DNA of 64,000 nt from Maritimibacter harenae (GTDB lineage: Bacteria; Pseudomonadota; Alphaproteobacteria; Rhodobacterales; Rhodobacteraceae). Position 1 is the stretch's first letter, and every line of letters begins with the position of its first letter. This document shows, one piece after another, positions 56,488 through 64,000 of the stretch. The stretch spans positions 192,645 through 256,644 of the forward strand of contig NZ_WTUX01000019.1 in the NCBI RefSeq assembly GCF_009882975.1, in the 5' to 3' direction. The translations under genes were made by a program, and so were the position numbers. A model generated the notes under the pieces. It saw only the letters and a list, made by a program, of their open reading frames with translations, was not told the origin of the DNA and searched no databases.

Positions 56488-58158
56488 TCAGCCCGCACCG
56501 GCGGCACGGGTGCCCGCCCGACGGTCGCCGTCGCCCACGTCCAGCACGCGTTCGCGCGCGATCCATTCCGGATGCTCGTCGCGCACGCAGGCCATGAGCT
56601 TCTCGCGCAGGCGGCTCTGCGCGGTCCAACCCGTCGAGGGGTCGGGCATCATGGCGTAGAAGCTGATCTTGAACCCGTCCGGGCTGTGATCGGTGGCATA
56701 GACATAGGCGTTCTCGGTGTCGGTGATGTCCGGGTCGTCCTCGAGCATCTTCTGGAACGACCGGCGCAGCAGATCCACGTCCGCGCAGGGGTCGAGCCAG
56801 AGGTCGATGACGCGCATCATGCGGGCCTCGGTGACGGACCAGTTCTCGAACGGCTTGGAAATGAAGTAGGTGACCGGCACGACGATGCGCCGCTTGTCCC
56901 AGGTCCGCAGCCTCAGGAAGGTGTAGAAGATGGCCTCCACGTAGGACCATTCACCCTCGAAGTAGACGGCGTCCCCGATCCGCACGGGTTTGGCGAAGGC
57001 GATCTGGAGCGAAGCGATGATGTTGCCCAGCACCGCCTGGCCCGCGATGCCGAGGATCACGGTGAGCACGCCGGCCGAGGCCAGGAGCGTCATGCCGATG
57101 CTGTCGAAAAGGTTGAGCCTTGCGAGCACGATGATCGCGGCGATCCCGACGGTGACGAGCACGATCAGGCGGCGCAGGGCATAGATCGAGGTGTAGAAGT
57201 TTCGCTCGTCGAAGCCGCGCTTGTCGTCGATGTCGCCCACGAAGCGCAGCGTGATCTTGTGCAGGATGGCATCGAGGATGCGCAGCGCCGTCATGCCCAC
57301 GGCCCAGACCATGACGATGGTGAGGGTCGGTTTGACGATGGCCTGGACGGGGCCGGAAAAGGACAGCACCCAGGCCAGGATCGCCTGCGTCGTCCCGGCC
57401 ATGACCAGAAGCGCGAGCGGCAGGCGGCTGCGGTCCAACCCGTTCCTGAGCCAATTGCGCGGCGCCTTCGTGCTGAGCCAGTGGACCACCTTCTGCACGC
57501 CCCACCCGAGCGCCAGGACAATGAGCGCGATGAGCGGCAGCGCCAGCCATTCCCACAGCCACAACCCGGCAAGCTCGCGTTTGAGCACATCGGGGATCGC
57601 CCGCTCGTAGCGCCGGGGGCCGAAAGCGTCGTAGAGCGGCGCGATGTTGTCGACCGTCTGCGGGGTGAAGAGCCAGACCGCCGGCCCCTCGGGCGGCTTG
57701 TAGCGCGCGAGCCGAAGGTCATAGGCCTTGCCGCCGGTCTGCAGCGTGGCGAGCGGCAGGTTGCGGCGCGGTTCTCCCGCGCGGCTGTTGGAGCCGCCCG
57801 CCATCTCGATCATCGCGTCGGGGCGGGCGGGGATCGAAGACCAGTCGATCCAGACCTGCCGCGCCATGATCGAGGCCAGCCTGTTCGCGGCGGCAGGGCC
57901 GGAGGCCGCGTGGTTCTCCGGGGCCAGGCGCGCCAGGTTGAGGTAATGGGCCGCCGCGTCGTAATCCCCGCGCTCGGTCGCGTTGATGAAGCCGCGCAGC
58001 GTCAGGCGAGGTGTCGAACGGTCGAGGCGGGAGGCGTCGCCTTCCGGCAGACCCGGGTTCAGCGCCTCGGTTTCATACCAGAACCGCGACCCGTCCTGCG
58101 CAAACGTCGGGCGCGCGATGGCGGCCGCCACGAGCACGCACAACACCGCCGCGATCAT
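56488..58158 (-). CDS. Large MscS-family mechanosensitive channel
   Basis: About 556 residues. A signal peptide (ending TFAQD) and a periplasmic domain of about 170 residues precede several transmembrane helices. The pore helix and MscS beta domain follow: LLASAGVLTVILGIAGQAVL, then NIIASLQIAFAKPVRIGDAV and FENWS. It releases solutes on osmotic downshock. ATG 58158 begins the hydrophobic core, while GTG 58227 would add a basic n-region and is a fair alternative. Confidence 0.85.
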   Translation of the reverse strand: MIAAVLCVLVAAAIARPTFAQDGSRFWYETEALNPGLPEGDASRLDRSTPRLTLRGFINATERGDYDAAAHYLNLARLAPENHAASGPAAANRLASIMARQVWIDWSSIPARPDAMIEMAGGSNSRAGEPRRNLPLATLQTGGKAYDLRLARYKPPEGPAVWLFTPQTVDNIAPLYDAFGPRRYERAIPDVLKRELAGLWLWEWLALPLIALIVLALGWGVQKVVHWLSTKAPRNWLRNGLDRSRLPLALLVMAGTTQAILAWVLSFSGPVQAIVKPTLTIVMVWAVGMTALRILDAILHKITLRFVGDIDDKRGFDERNFYTSIYALRRLIVLVTVGIAAIIVLARLNLFDSIGMTLLASAGVLTVILGIAGQAVLGNIIASLQIAFAKPVRIGDAVYFEGEWSYVEAIFYTFLRLRTWDKRRIVVPVTYFISKPFENWSVTEARMMRVIDLWLDPCADVDLLRRSFQKMLEDDPDITDTENAYVYATDHSPDGFKISFYAMMPDPSTGWTAQSRLREKLMACVRDEHPEWIARERVLDVGDGDRRAGTRAAGAG

Positions 58159-58347
58159 GACCGTCGGCCATGACGCGCCTGTCGACCTTGCCGGGCCGAT
58201 GGGTCTTGCTGGCGTTTCGTGCTGCACGACATCCCAACCCGCCCCGTGCGGTCCGGGTTCCGGCGAGTGTGCGCTCACCCGGCCCGGCGGGCGGAACGCG
58301 GGGCGCGGGGGCACACGTTGGGAAGAAGACCCCCAATGGAGGACCCC

Positions 58348-59202
58348 ATGACAAAACACGCGAAAATCCCGCCGCAGCATCAGGACAGCATGCCGGCCGC
58401 CGAACACGAAATGACACCCGCCCCCGATTGGCGCCCGCGCTACCCGGGCAGCGGAAGGCTCGAAGGCAAGGTGGCCCTCGTCACTGGCGGGGACAGCGGC
58501 ATCGGCCGCGCCGTCGTCGCGCTCTTCGCACGCGAAGGGGCGGACATCGGCATCGTCTACCTGGACGAGGACCGCGATGCCGAAGACACCCGGCGCATCG
58601 TCGAGGAAGAGGGGGGCAAATGCCACCTCGTGAAGGCGGATGTCGGCGACCATGACGCGGCCTTCGGCGCCGTGAACGAGATCGCCGAGCATTTCGGGCG
58701 CATCGACGTGCTGGTGAACAACGCCGCGCAGCAATTCGTGGATTTCGACCTTCGCGACATCTCCGAAGAGCAGTTGCGCCGGACCTTCGACAGCAACGTG
58801 ATGGGCTACTTCTTCGTGACCCAGGCCGCGCTCGACCACATGCCCGACGGCGCGGCGATCGTGAACACGGCCAGCGTCAACGCCTTCAAGGGCAACGACA
58901 AGCTCGTCGACTATACCGCGACGCGCGGCGCGGTCTCGGCCTTCTCGCGCTCCATCGCCACGCAGCTCCTGGACCGCAAGATCCGGGTGAACGCGGTGGC
59001 GCCGGGTCCGATCTGGACACCGTTCATCCCGGGCAGCATGTCCGACGAAATGGTGGAGGATTTCGGGTCCCATGCCCCGATGGGCCGACCCGGGCAACCC
59101 TGGGAAGTCGCGACGAGCTACCTGTTTCTTGCCTGCGAGGACGGCAGCTACTTCACCGGCCAGACGCTCCACCCCAACGGTGGCATGATCGTCGGGAGCT
59201 GA
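58348..59202 (+). CDS. Short-chain dehydrogenase/reductase, stress-type (YghA-like)
   Basis: A 284-residue SDR with the 40-residue polar N-terminus (PDWRPRYPGSGRLEGKVALV) of the YghA/general-stress group. The cofactor loop is TGGDSGIG, and NNAAQQ replaces the NNAG motif. The catalytic motif reads YTATR rather than the usual YxxxK. GGAGG five bases before ATG 58348 supports this start over ATG 58336. Substrate unknown. Divergent from the large MscS gene. Confidence 0.87.
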   Translation: MTKHAKIPPQHQDSMPAAEHEMTPAPDWRPRYPGSGRLEGKVALVTGGDSGIGRAVVALFAREGADIGIVYLDEDRDAEDTRRIVEEEGGKCHLVKADVGDHDAAFGAVNEIAEHFGRIDVLVNNAAQQFVDFDLRDISEEQLRRTFDSNVMGYFFVTQAALDHMPDGAAIVNTASVNAFKGNDKLVDYTATRGAVSAFSRSIATQLLDRKIRVNAVAPGPIWTPFIPGSMSDEMVEDFGSHAPMGRPGQPWEVATSYLFLACEDGSYFTGQTLHPNGGMIVGS

Positions 59203-59209
59203 AACAGGG

Positions 59210-59236
59210 GGCGGGCAGGGTGCAGCCTTGCCCGCC
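59210..59236. terminator. Hairpin between convergent dehydrogenase genes
   Basis: GGCGGGCA (59210-59217) pairs with TGCCCGCC (59229-59236), in the 42-base gap between convergent genes. No T-run on either strand. Confidence 0.4.
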
Positions 59237-59244
59237 GGTCCGCC

Positions 59245-60042
59245 TCACGTCGCGATGGATGCGACCGAGCCGCCATCGACGCGGTAGTTCGCCCCCACCA
59301 CGAAGCTCGCCTGTTCGGAGCACAGGAAGGCGATCGTGGCGGCGACCTCTTCGGCCTTGCCGCGCCGGTCGAGCGCGATGAAGGGCCGCTCCGTCTCGAG
59401 AAAATCGCGCACCGCGTCTTCACGGCTGGTGTCCTCGGCCTTTGCCTTCTTGTCCATCATGCCGTCGGTCATGGGCGTCTCGATGAAGGCGGGCGAGACG
59501 CAGTTCACCAGCACGCCGTTCTTCGCGGCCTCGCCGCTCAGCCCCTTGGCGAAATTCAGAAGCCCCGCCTTCGCGACGTTGTAGACCACTTCGTCCGAAT
59601 AGGGCTGCACGGCGTTTTCCGAACACAGGATCACGACCCGGCCCCAGCCGCGTTTCTCCATCGGTGGGACGAAGGCGCGCAGGGTGCGCACCACGGACAT
59701 GAAATCGGTCTGCCAGGCCTCCTGCCAGTCCGCTTCGCTCATCTCGAGAGGGTGGCCCTTGGCCCCCGTCACACCCGCCGCGCAGACCACGATGTCGGGC
59801 ATCGTGAACCGCTCTTCCGTCGTGGCGAACAGGCCCTTGACCTGGTCCGGGTCGCGCAGGTCGGCCTGGAGCGCCTTGGCGCCCCGGCCCAGCTCGTCGG
59901 CGGCCCGGCTCACCTCGTCGCCCTTGAGGTCGACGAGGATCACCTGCGCGCCTTCGTCCAGCAGCATTCCGGCGGTGGCCTTGCCGATGCCCGAGGCGCC
60001 TCCGGTGATGAGCGCGGTCTTGTTCTTCAGTCCATAGTCCAT
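59245..60042 (-). CDS. Short-chain dehydrogenase/reductase
   Basis: A 265-residue classical SDR. TGGASGIGKATA is the cofactor loop, an aspartate in VDLKG suggests NAD(H), and YNVAK is the catalytic Tyr-Lys pair. The end VVGANYRVDGGSVASI is typical. It overlaps the Gfo/Idh/MocA gene by 16 bases and thus belongs to the symporter-MscS-oxidoreductase operon. Probable role: oxidation of a sugar or polyol derivative. Confidence 0.87.
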   Translation of the reverse strand: MDYGLKNKTALITGGASGIGKATAGMLLDEGAQVILVDLKGDEVSRAADELGRGAKALQADLRDPDQVKGLFATTEERFTMPDIVVCAAGVTGAKGHPLEMSEADWQEAWQTDFMSVVRTLRAFVPPMEKRGWGRVVILCSENAVQPYSDEVVYNVAKAGLLNFAKGLSGEAAKNGVLVNCVSPAFIETPMTDGMMDKKAKAEDTSREDAVRDFLETERPFIALDRRGKAEEVAATIAFLCSEQASFVVGANYRVDGGSVASIAT

Positions 60043-61040
60043 GTTCCGGGTCCTTTCGGTCTGTCCGTGTCTTGGGGGGCGAGGCGCAGGCCCATTTCAT
60101 CGAGAAGCGCGTTGATCGAGGCGGCCTCGTCGGGCGGGACGAGCGCCGGGGCGTCGCGCCCCTCGAGGGCGCCCAAGAAGGGCAGGATGCCGGTGCCCGC
60201 ATCGAGCGGGTCCAGCGCCAGACGCTCGTCCGGCCACTCCGCACCGCGAGGCGTGAGGGTGAGCGCGCCGTCGTGCAGGACGATGGCGCCCGTTTCGCCC
60301 ACGATGTCGAGTTCGAGCCGCATCCGGCTGTCCGTCCACCCGGCCTCGACCACGCCGGTGGCCCCGGAGCGGAAGCGCAGGACGGCCGTGCCGTGATCGT
60401 CCACGGGCCATCCAAGCGCGTTGCCGGTGACGGCGTGGCCCCCGGCGACGGGGCCCAGCATCCACTGCAACGCGTCCAGCGCGTGCACCGCCTCGTCGAC
60501 GAACCCGCCGTAGCGGGCCAGCGCCGGGTCGGTCATCCAGCCGTCGAGGTCGAGCCAGTCCGCGTAACCGCCGTCATGGGCGAAGCGCATCCGGGCGGAC
60601 GAGACGGCGCCGACGCGCCCCTGCGCGATCCAGTCGCGGACCGTTTGCAACGCCGGAATCGTGCGGAAGAAATACCCGGTCTGAAGCAAGAGCCCCGCGT
60701 CCCGGGCCTGCGCCGCGATGGCGCGCGCGGCGACCCCGCTGCCCGCAAGGGGCTTTTCCGAGAAGATGGGGAGTCCTGCGGAAAGCGCCGCCGGGACGTC
60801 CCGGTCATGGTGGGTGGTTTCGCTGCACACGACCGCGCCTGCCACGCCGAGGTCCGCGAGCGCGTCCAGCTTCTCCACCGGCGTGGCGGCAAGATCGGTG
60901 CACAGCCGGTCCCGGCGCGCCGGGTCCCGGTCGTGGACATGCGTGACGCGCCAGCCCCGCCGCGCGATCTGGCGGAGGTGGTCGGGCAGGTGGACATGCG
61001 CGCCGCCCAGGAGCACCAGATCGCGGTTCGGCGTGCTCAT
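60027..61040 (-). CDS. Gfo/Idh/MocA-family oxidoreductase
   Basis: A 337-residue protein with an N-terminal Rossmann part (LVLLGGAHVHLPDHLRQIA, slightly altered from the usual GxGxxG) and the SEKPL motif near residue 96, whose lysine is conserved in the family. The C-terminal alpha/beta domain includes FVDEAVHALDALQWMLG with the family's His. Such enzymes oxidise or reduce sugars and inositols. ATGA overlap with the MscS gene upstream and a 16-base overlap with the SDR gene downstream. Confidence 0.87.
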   Translation of the reverse strand: MSTPNRDLVLLGGAHVHLPDHLRQIARRGWRVTHVHDRDPARRDRLCTDLAATPVEKLDALADLGVAGAVVCSETTHHDRDVPAALSAGLPIFSEKPLAGSGVAARAIAAQARDAGLLLQTGYFFRTIPALQTVRDWIAQGRVGAVSSARMRFAHDGGYADWLDLDGWMTDPALARYGGFVDEAVHALDALQWMLGPVAGGHAVTGNALGWPVDDHGTAVLRFRSGATGVVEAGWTDSRMRLELDIVGETGAIVLHDGALTLTPRGAEWPDERLALDPLDAGTGILPFLGALEGRDAPALVPPDEAASINALLDEMGLRLAPQDTDRPKGPGTWTMD

Positions 61041-62131
61041 GGCCCATCCCCTGTCGTCATCGCCAGCTCACCGCGCAGGCGCGGCAGCGCCTCGGGGTAT
61101 GTTTCCTGGAGCCACGCGACGATCTTTTCGCGGATCTCGCAGCGCAGGTCCCAGGCCTGCGGAGAGGTGCGTGCGCTCATCAGCCCGCGCAGCGCGATGG
61201 TGTCCTTGTCGGTGTCGGTGACCTGCAGGTTCACCACCTTCCCGTCCCAGTGCGGCGAGTCGCGGATGATCTCCTCGAGCTTGGCGCGCACCTCTTGGAC
61301 GGGGACGGTGTAGTCGAGATACCAGAACACCGACCCGATGATCGACGCGCTCTCCCGCGTCCAGTTCTGGAACGGCTGTTCGATGAAGTAACTCAGCGGC
61401 ACGACCATGCGCCGCCAGTCCCAGATGCGCACGACCACGTAGGTCGCGTAGATGTCCTCGATCCAGCCCCATTCGCCGTCGACGATCACCACGTCTTCCA
61501 GCCGGATGGGCTGCGTGATGGCGATCTGGATGCCGGCGATGAGGTTGGCCAGAACGGGACGGGCAGCAAGGCCGAGGATCAGGCCGGCGGCACCCGCCGA
61601 GGCGAAGAGGCTGACCCCGTATTCCTGCACCGCGTCGAATGTCAGGAGCACCGACGCGGCGGTCACGATCACCAGCAGGATGATCGCGGCGCGGCGCAGC
61701 ACCCGGACCTGCGTGACGAACTTGCGCGCCGCGAGGTTGTCGTCGGTATCCATCCGGTGCTTGCGGATGGCGCGGTCGCTGAAATGCCGGGTGAGCAGGA
61801 TGGCGGTCCAGCCGATGAGCACGATCGACAGGATCAGGAACAGGTGGCCGAGCCAGCCCTGCCAGCGGTAGGGCAGGTCGAGGCGCGGCACGACGATGGC
61901 GAGCCCCGCCAGCACGAAGGCCAGCCGCGTGGGCCGCCGTGCCCTGCGCACCATCGAGCCCAGCAGACCGCTGTCGGTGCGCGAGAAATGCCGCATCGCC
62001 CAGAACAGCGCCGCGTGGAGGACGAGCGACAGGGCCAGCGTCAGGCCAAGCGCGATGACCGGCCCGATCCAGTCGGGCCAGCCAGAGACCGTCGCGTCCA
62101 CGGTCGCGGTGATGCGCGCGAGCTCTTCCAT
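61037..62131 (-). CDS. MscS-family mechanosensitive channel
   Basis: A 364-residue inner-membrane protein with about four or five transmembrane helices and a cytoplasmic MscS domain. LFASAGAAGLILGLAARPVL and NLIAGIQIAITQPIRLEDVV mark the pore helix and the following beta domain, and QNWTRE is close to FENWS in the other MscS of this window. It has no signal peptide or periplasmic domain. It follows the symporter gene by 4 bases. Confidence 0.88.
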   Translation of the reverse strand: MEELARITATVDATVSGWPDWIGPVIALGLTLALSLVLHAALFWAMRHFSRTDSGLLGSMVRRARRPTRLAFVLAGLAIVVPRLDLPYRWQGWLGHLFLILSIVLIGWTAILLTRHFSDRAIRKHRMDTDDNLAARKFVTQVRVLRRAAIILLVIVTAASVLLTFDAVQEYGVSLFASAGAAGLILGLAARPVLANLIAGIQIAITQPIRLEDVVIVDGEWGWIEDIYATYVVVRIWDWRRMVVPLSYFIEQPFQNWTRESASIIGSVFWYLDYTVPVQEVRAKLEEIIRDSPHWDGKVVNLQVTDTDKDTIALRGLMSARTSPQAWDLRCEIREKIVAWLQETYPEALPRLRGELAMTTGDGP

Positions 62132-62135
62132 CCGG

Positions 62136-63737
62136 TCAGGCGAACCAGATCACGAAGCCCACCGTGGCGACCGTGAGGAACCCGGCCCAGAGGGTGCGGT
62201 CCTTCCAGAGCGGCTTCTCCCACTTGGTGAAGACCTTGGCCGATTCCTCTCGCGACCAGACCAGGTTCCGCGTGTCCTCGTCCGTGTCCTGCCGGGTCAG
62301 GGCCGAAAGGCCGAAGTGCACCACGATGCCGATGAACATCATGATCGAGGACATGACCGTGTAGTGGATTTCCGGCAGGCCCCAATCGGCCCAAACGCTC
62401 GTCACTTCCTTCAGGATGAAGAGCGGGATGCCGACGACGAGCCCGACCACGATGGCCCAGAACGCCCCCGTTCCGTTCAGCCACGGCACGAACAGGCCCA
62501 GGATGTACACCACCACGATGGTGGGAATGATGTAGGACAGCGACGACTGAAAGTAGGAAAACAGGCTCTCGAAGCTGGAGATCGAGGGGGCGTAGACCGC
62601 GCCGAACACCATCACGATCCCGGTCACGACCCGGCCCAGCCACACCTGGCGCTTCTCCTTGACCTTCCAGATCGGCTCGATGAAATCCTTCACCACGAGC
62701 GTCGCGGCCGAGTTGAGCGCGGAGTCGAGCGACGACATGATCGCGGCGATGAGCGCGGCCATGATCAGCCCGCGCACGCCGATCGGCATGAGCTCGAAGG
62801 CGAGCGTCGGAAACGCGAGGTCCGGGGTCGACAGGTCGGGGTAGAGCTTGAGCGCGATGAGGCCCGGCAGGACCATCAGGAAGATGTTGGGCAGTTTCAG
62901 GAAGCCCGCGAAGAGCGCGCCGACCTGGCCTTCCTTGAGGTCCTTGGCGCCCAGCGTGCGCTGCACGACGAACTGGTTGATGGTCCAGTAGTAGAACCCG
63001 AGCAATATGACGCCCCAGAGGCCCGTCCAAGGAAGGAAATCGTCATCGGCCGCAAGGAAGAGGTGCTGTTTCCTCTCGGGAATGTCGACGAAGAGCTGCT
63101 GCCAGCCGCCGATCTCGTTCAGGCCCAGCCAGAACAGGGCGGCGGCGGCCACGATCAGGAGAATGGCCTGCACGGTGTCCGTGACGACCACGGCCGAGAG
63201 CCCGCCGAGGATGGTGTAGATCCCGGCCACCAGCGCCAGTACGGCCACGGCCGTCCAGAGGTTGAGGTAGCCCGTCACGCTCGAGATCACGAGCCCGCCG
63301 GCATAGAGCGCGCCGGCGGTGTCGATGAACATGATCGCGAGGATGGTGAACAGTGAAAACGCCCGGCGGGACCGGACGTCGTAGCGTTCCTCCAGAAACA
63401 TCGGAACGGTCGAGATCTTCGCCCGCAGAAAAGATGGCAGGATGAAGATCGCGAACAGGATCAGGACCAGCGAGGCGGTCCATTCGTAGTTGAAGATCGA
63501 AACCCCGTTGCCGTAGGCGCCGCCCATCAGCCCGACGAAGCTCGAGCCCGACATGTTCGAAGCGAAGAGCGAGAAGCCGATGAGGTACCAGGGCAGGGAT
63601 CGTCCGGCGAGAAAGTAGCTCTCGGAGCCGCCCTTCATCTTTTTCGAGACATAGATGCCGTGGGCGATGATCCCCATGAAATAGACTGCGACAATGGCGT
63701 AGTCGATCCAGCTCAGGTCGAATTGTGCGTTTTCCAA
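62136..63737 (-). CDS. Sodium:solute symporter (SSS/SGLT family)
   Basis: A 533-residue inner-membrane transporter with about fourteen helices. ESYFLAGRSLPWYLIGFSLFASNMSGSS is split across the first helices as in SGLT sugar transporters, and MAALIAAIMSSLDSALNSAATL carries the Na2-site serines. I chose TTG 63737, since AAGAGGAG lies 8 bases upstream; ATG 63767 would add ten polar residues containing that ribosome-binding site. First gene of the symporter-mscS-oxidoreductase-SDR operon, which suggests uptake and oxidation of a sugar or polyol. Confidence 0.9.
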   Translation of the reverse strand: MENAQFDLSWIDYAIVAVYFMGIIAHGIYVSKKMKGGSESYFLAGRSLPWYLIGFSLFASNMSGSSFVGLMGGAYGNGVSIFNYEWTASLVLILFAIFILPSFLRAKISTVPMFLEERYDVRSRRAFSLFTILAIMFIDTAGALYAGGLVISSVTGYLNLWTAVAVLALVAGIYTILGGLSAVVVTDTVQAILLIVAAAALFWLGLNEIGGWQQLFVDIPERKQHLFLAADDDFLPWTGLWGVILLGFYYWTINQFVVQRTLGAKDLKEGQVGALFAGFLKLPNIFLMVLPGLIALKLYPDLSTPDLAFPTLAFELMPIGVRGLIMAALIAAIMSSLDSALNSAATLVVKDFIEPIWKVKEKRQVWLGRVVTGIVMVFGAVYAPSISSFESLFSYFQSSLSYIIPTIVVVYILGLFVPWLNGTGAFWAIVVGLVVGIPLFILKEVTSVWADWGLPEIHYTVMSSIMMFIGIVVHFGLSALTRQDTDEDTRNLVWSREESAKVFTKWEKPLWKDRTLWAGFLTVATVGFVIWFA

Positions 63738-64000
63738 ACCGCTCACTCCTCTTGAAATGTCGGACATTTGGAGGCCAGGGAGCGGACGCGTCTGCGCGGC
63801 GCGGGAACCTGTTGCACCTCACGAAGTCTTCAGCCCGAACGTGACCCGGGCGCCGGTGGTTTCCGCTTGCGGCAAAAATATCGCGTGGACCCATTTTGGC
63901 CCCCGGGGGTTCACCTGCGTCCGCGCACGGACATAGTGACCGGGACCGCCGGGAGACCTGCAAAGACAGGCCGGAAGGCCCTTTGGGGGCGTCCATCGCC
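63738..64000. other. Upstream region of the symporter operon
   Basis: No supported gene lies here. It should hold the promoter of the symporter operon; I see no clear operator palindrome. The right edge runs out of the window. Confidence 0.5.

Noticed and set aside
1-64000. CRISPR array, tRNA/rRNA genes, insertion sequences or prophage
   Set aside because: I found no regularly spaced direct repeats of CRISPR size, no tRNA cloverleaf or rRNA sequence, and no transposase, integrase or phage structural protein.

Overview
The window is GC-rich bacterial DNA from an alphaproteobacterium, most likely a Rhodobacteraceae (roseobacter-type) member. The evidence is the Hsp20 + DUF1150 pair, a divergent Lrp-type regulator/trxB pair, UbiK, lgt-MidA-pgeF gene order, TRAP transporters and strongly G/C-ending codons. 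I see no rRNA, tRNA, CRISPR array, insertion sequence or prophage. Very long antisense reading frames are an artefact of the GC content and are not annotated.

Layout. (1) 1-5.6 kb: Hsp20 tail and DUF1150, a small glycosyltransferase, an arsR-acr3 arsenic operon, a PAS/zinc-ribbon-like protein, trxB divergent from an Lrp regulator, and a cold-shock gene with a clean terminator. (2) 5.6-15.4 kb: an aromatic-ring flavin monooxygenase behind a long inverted repeat, two cell-wall lipoproteins (L,D-transpeptidase and GH25 lysozyme), an unlisted 38-codon gene with its own terminator, lgt-midA-pgeF, ubiK plus a CAP-domain protein that may start at CTG, SseB/uracil-DNA glycosylase and a cytochrome c. 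(3) 15.5-24.3 kb: a capsule-export pair (KpsE/KpsT-like, no permease), NhaA, a beta-barrel protein, a LysE exporter, and a QueC-like PP-loop protein behind an AT-rich leader carrying a perfect FNR-type box, followed by a fused membrane/spermidine-synthase protein. (4) 24-34.8 kb: a cluster that reads as a catabolic module for aromatic 2-hydroxy acids: L- and D-2-hydroxyacid dehydrogenases, a MarR regulator, a two-gene indolepyruvate oxidoreductase and a divergent TRAP importer. Its three control regions share one 16-bp palindrome. (5) 34.9-52.1 kb: two LuxR-type regulators, then a twelve-gene alginate-type operon: algD, alg8, alg44, manC/algA, algG-like, algI, algJ, a Sel1 protein, algX, algF, a 910-aa Sel1 scaffold and algL-like. 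(6) 52-64 kb: an FNT channel, a three-subunit GMC dehydrogenase with cytochrome c, PAP2, two MscS channels, two short-chain dehydrogenases, a Gfo/Idh/MocA oxidoreductase and a sodium:solute symporter.

The most unusual object is the alginate-type operon. GDP-mannuronate supply (AlgD), polymerisation (Alg8/Alg44) and O-acetylation (AlgI, AlgJ, AlgX, AlgF) look intact. The AlgG-like protein lacks the DPHDRS catalytic motif, and the AlgL-like protein has lost the catalytic His and Tyr. The Alg44-like protein lacks the recognisable c-di-GMP-binding arginines, the ManC protein lacks the isomerase cupin signature, and no AlgE porin is present. I infer an acetylated, probably unepimerised polymannuronate-like exopolysaccharide system with different regulation and export from the Pseudomonas paradigm. 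The second most interesting object is the aryl-hydroxyacid module and its shared operator.

All calls rest on reading translations and known family motifs. No database search was run.
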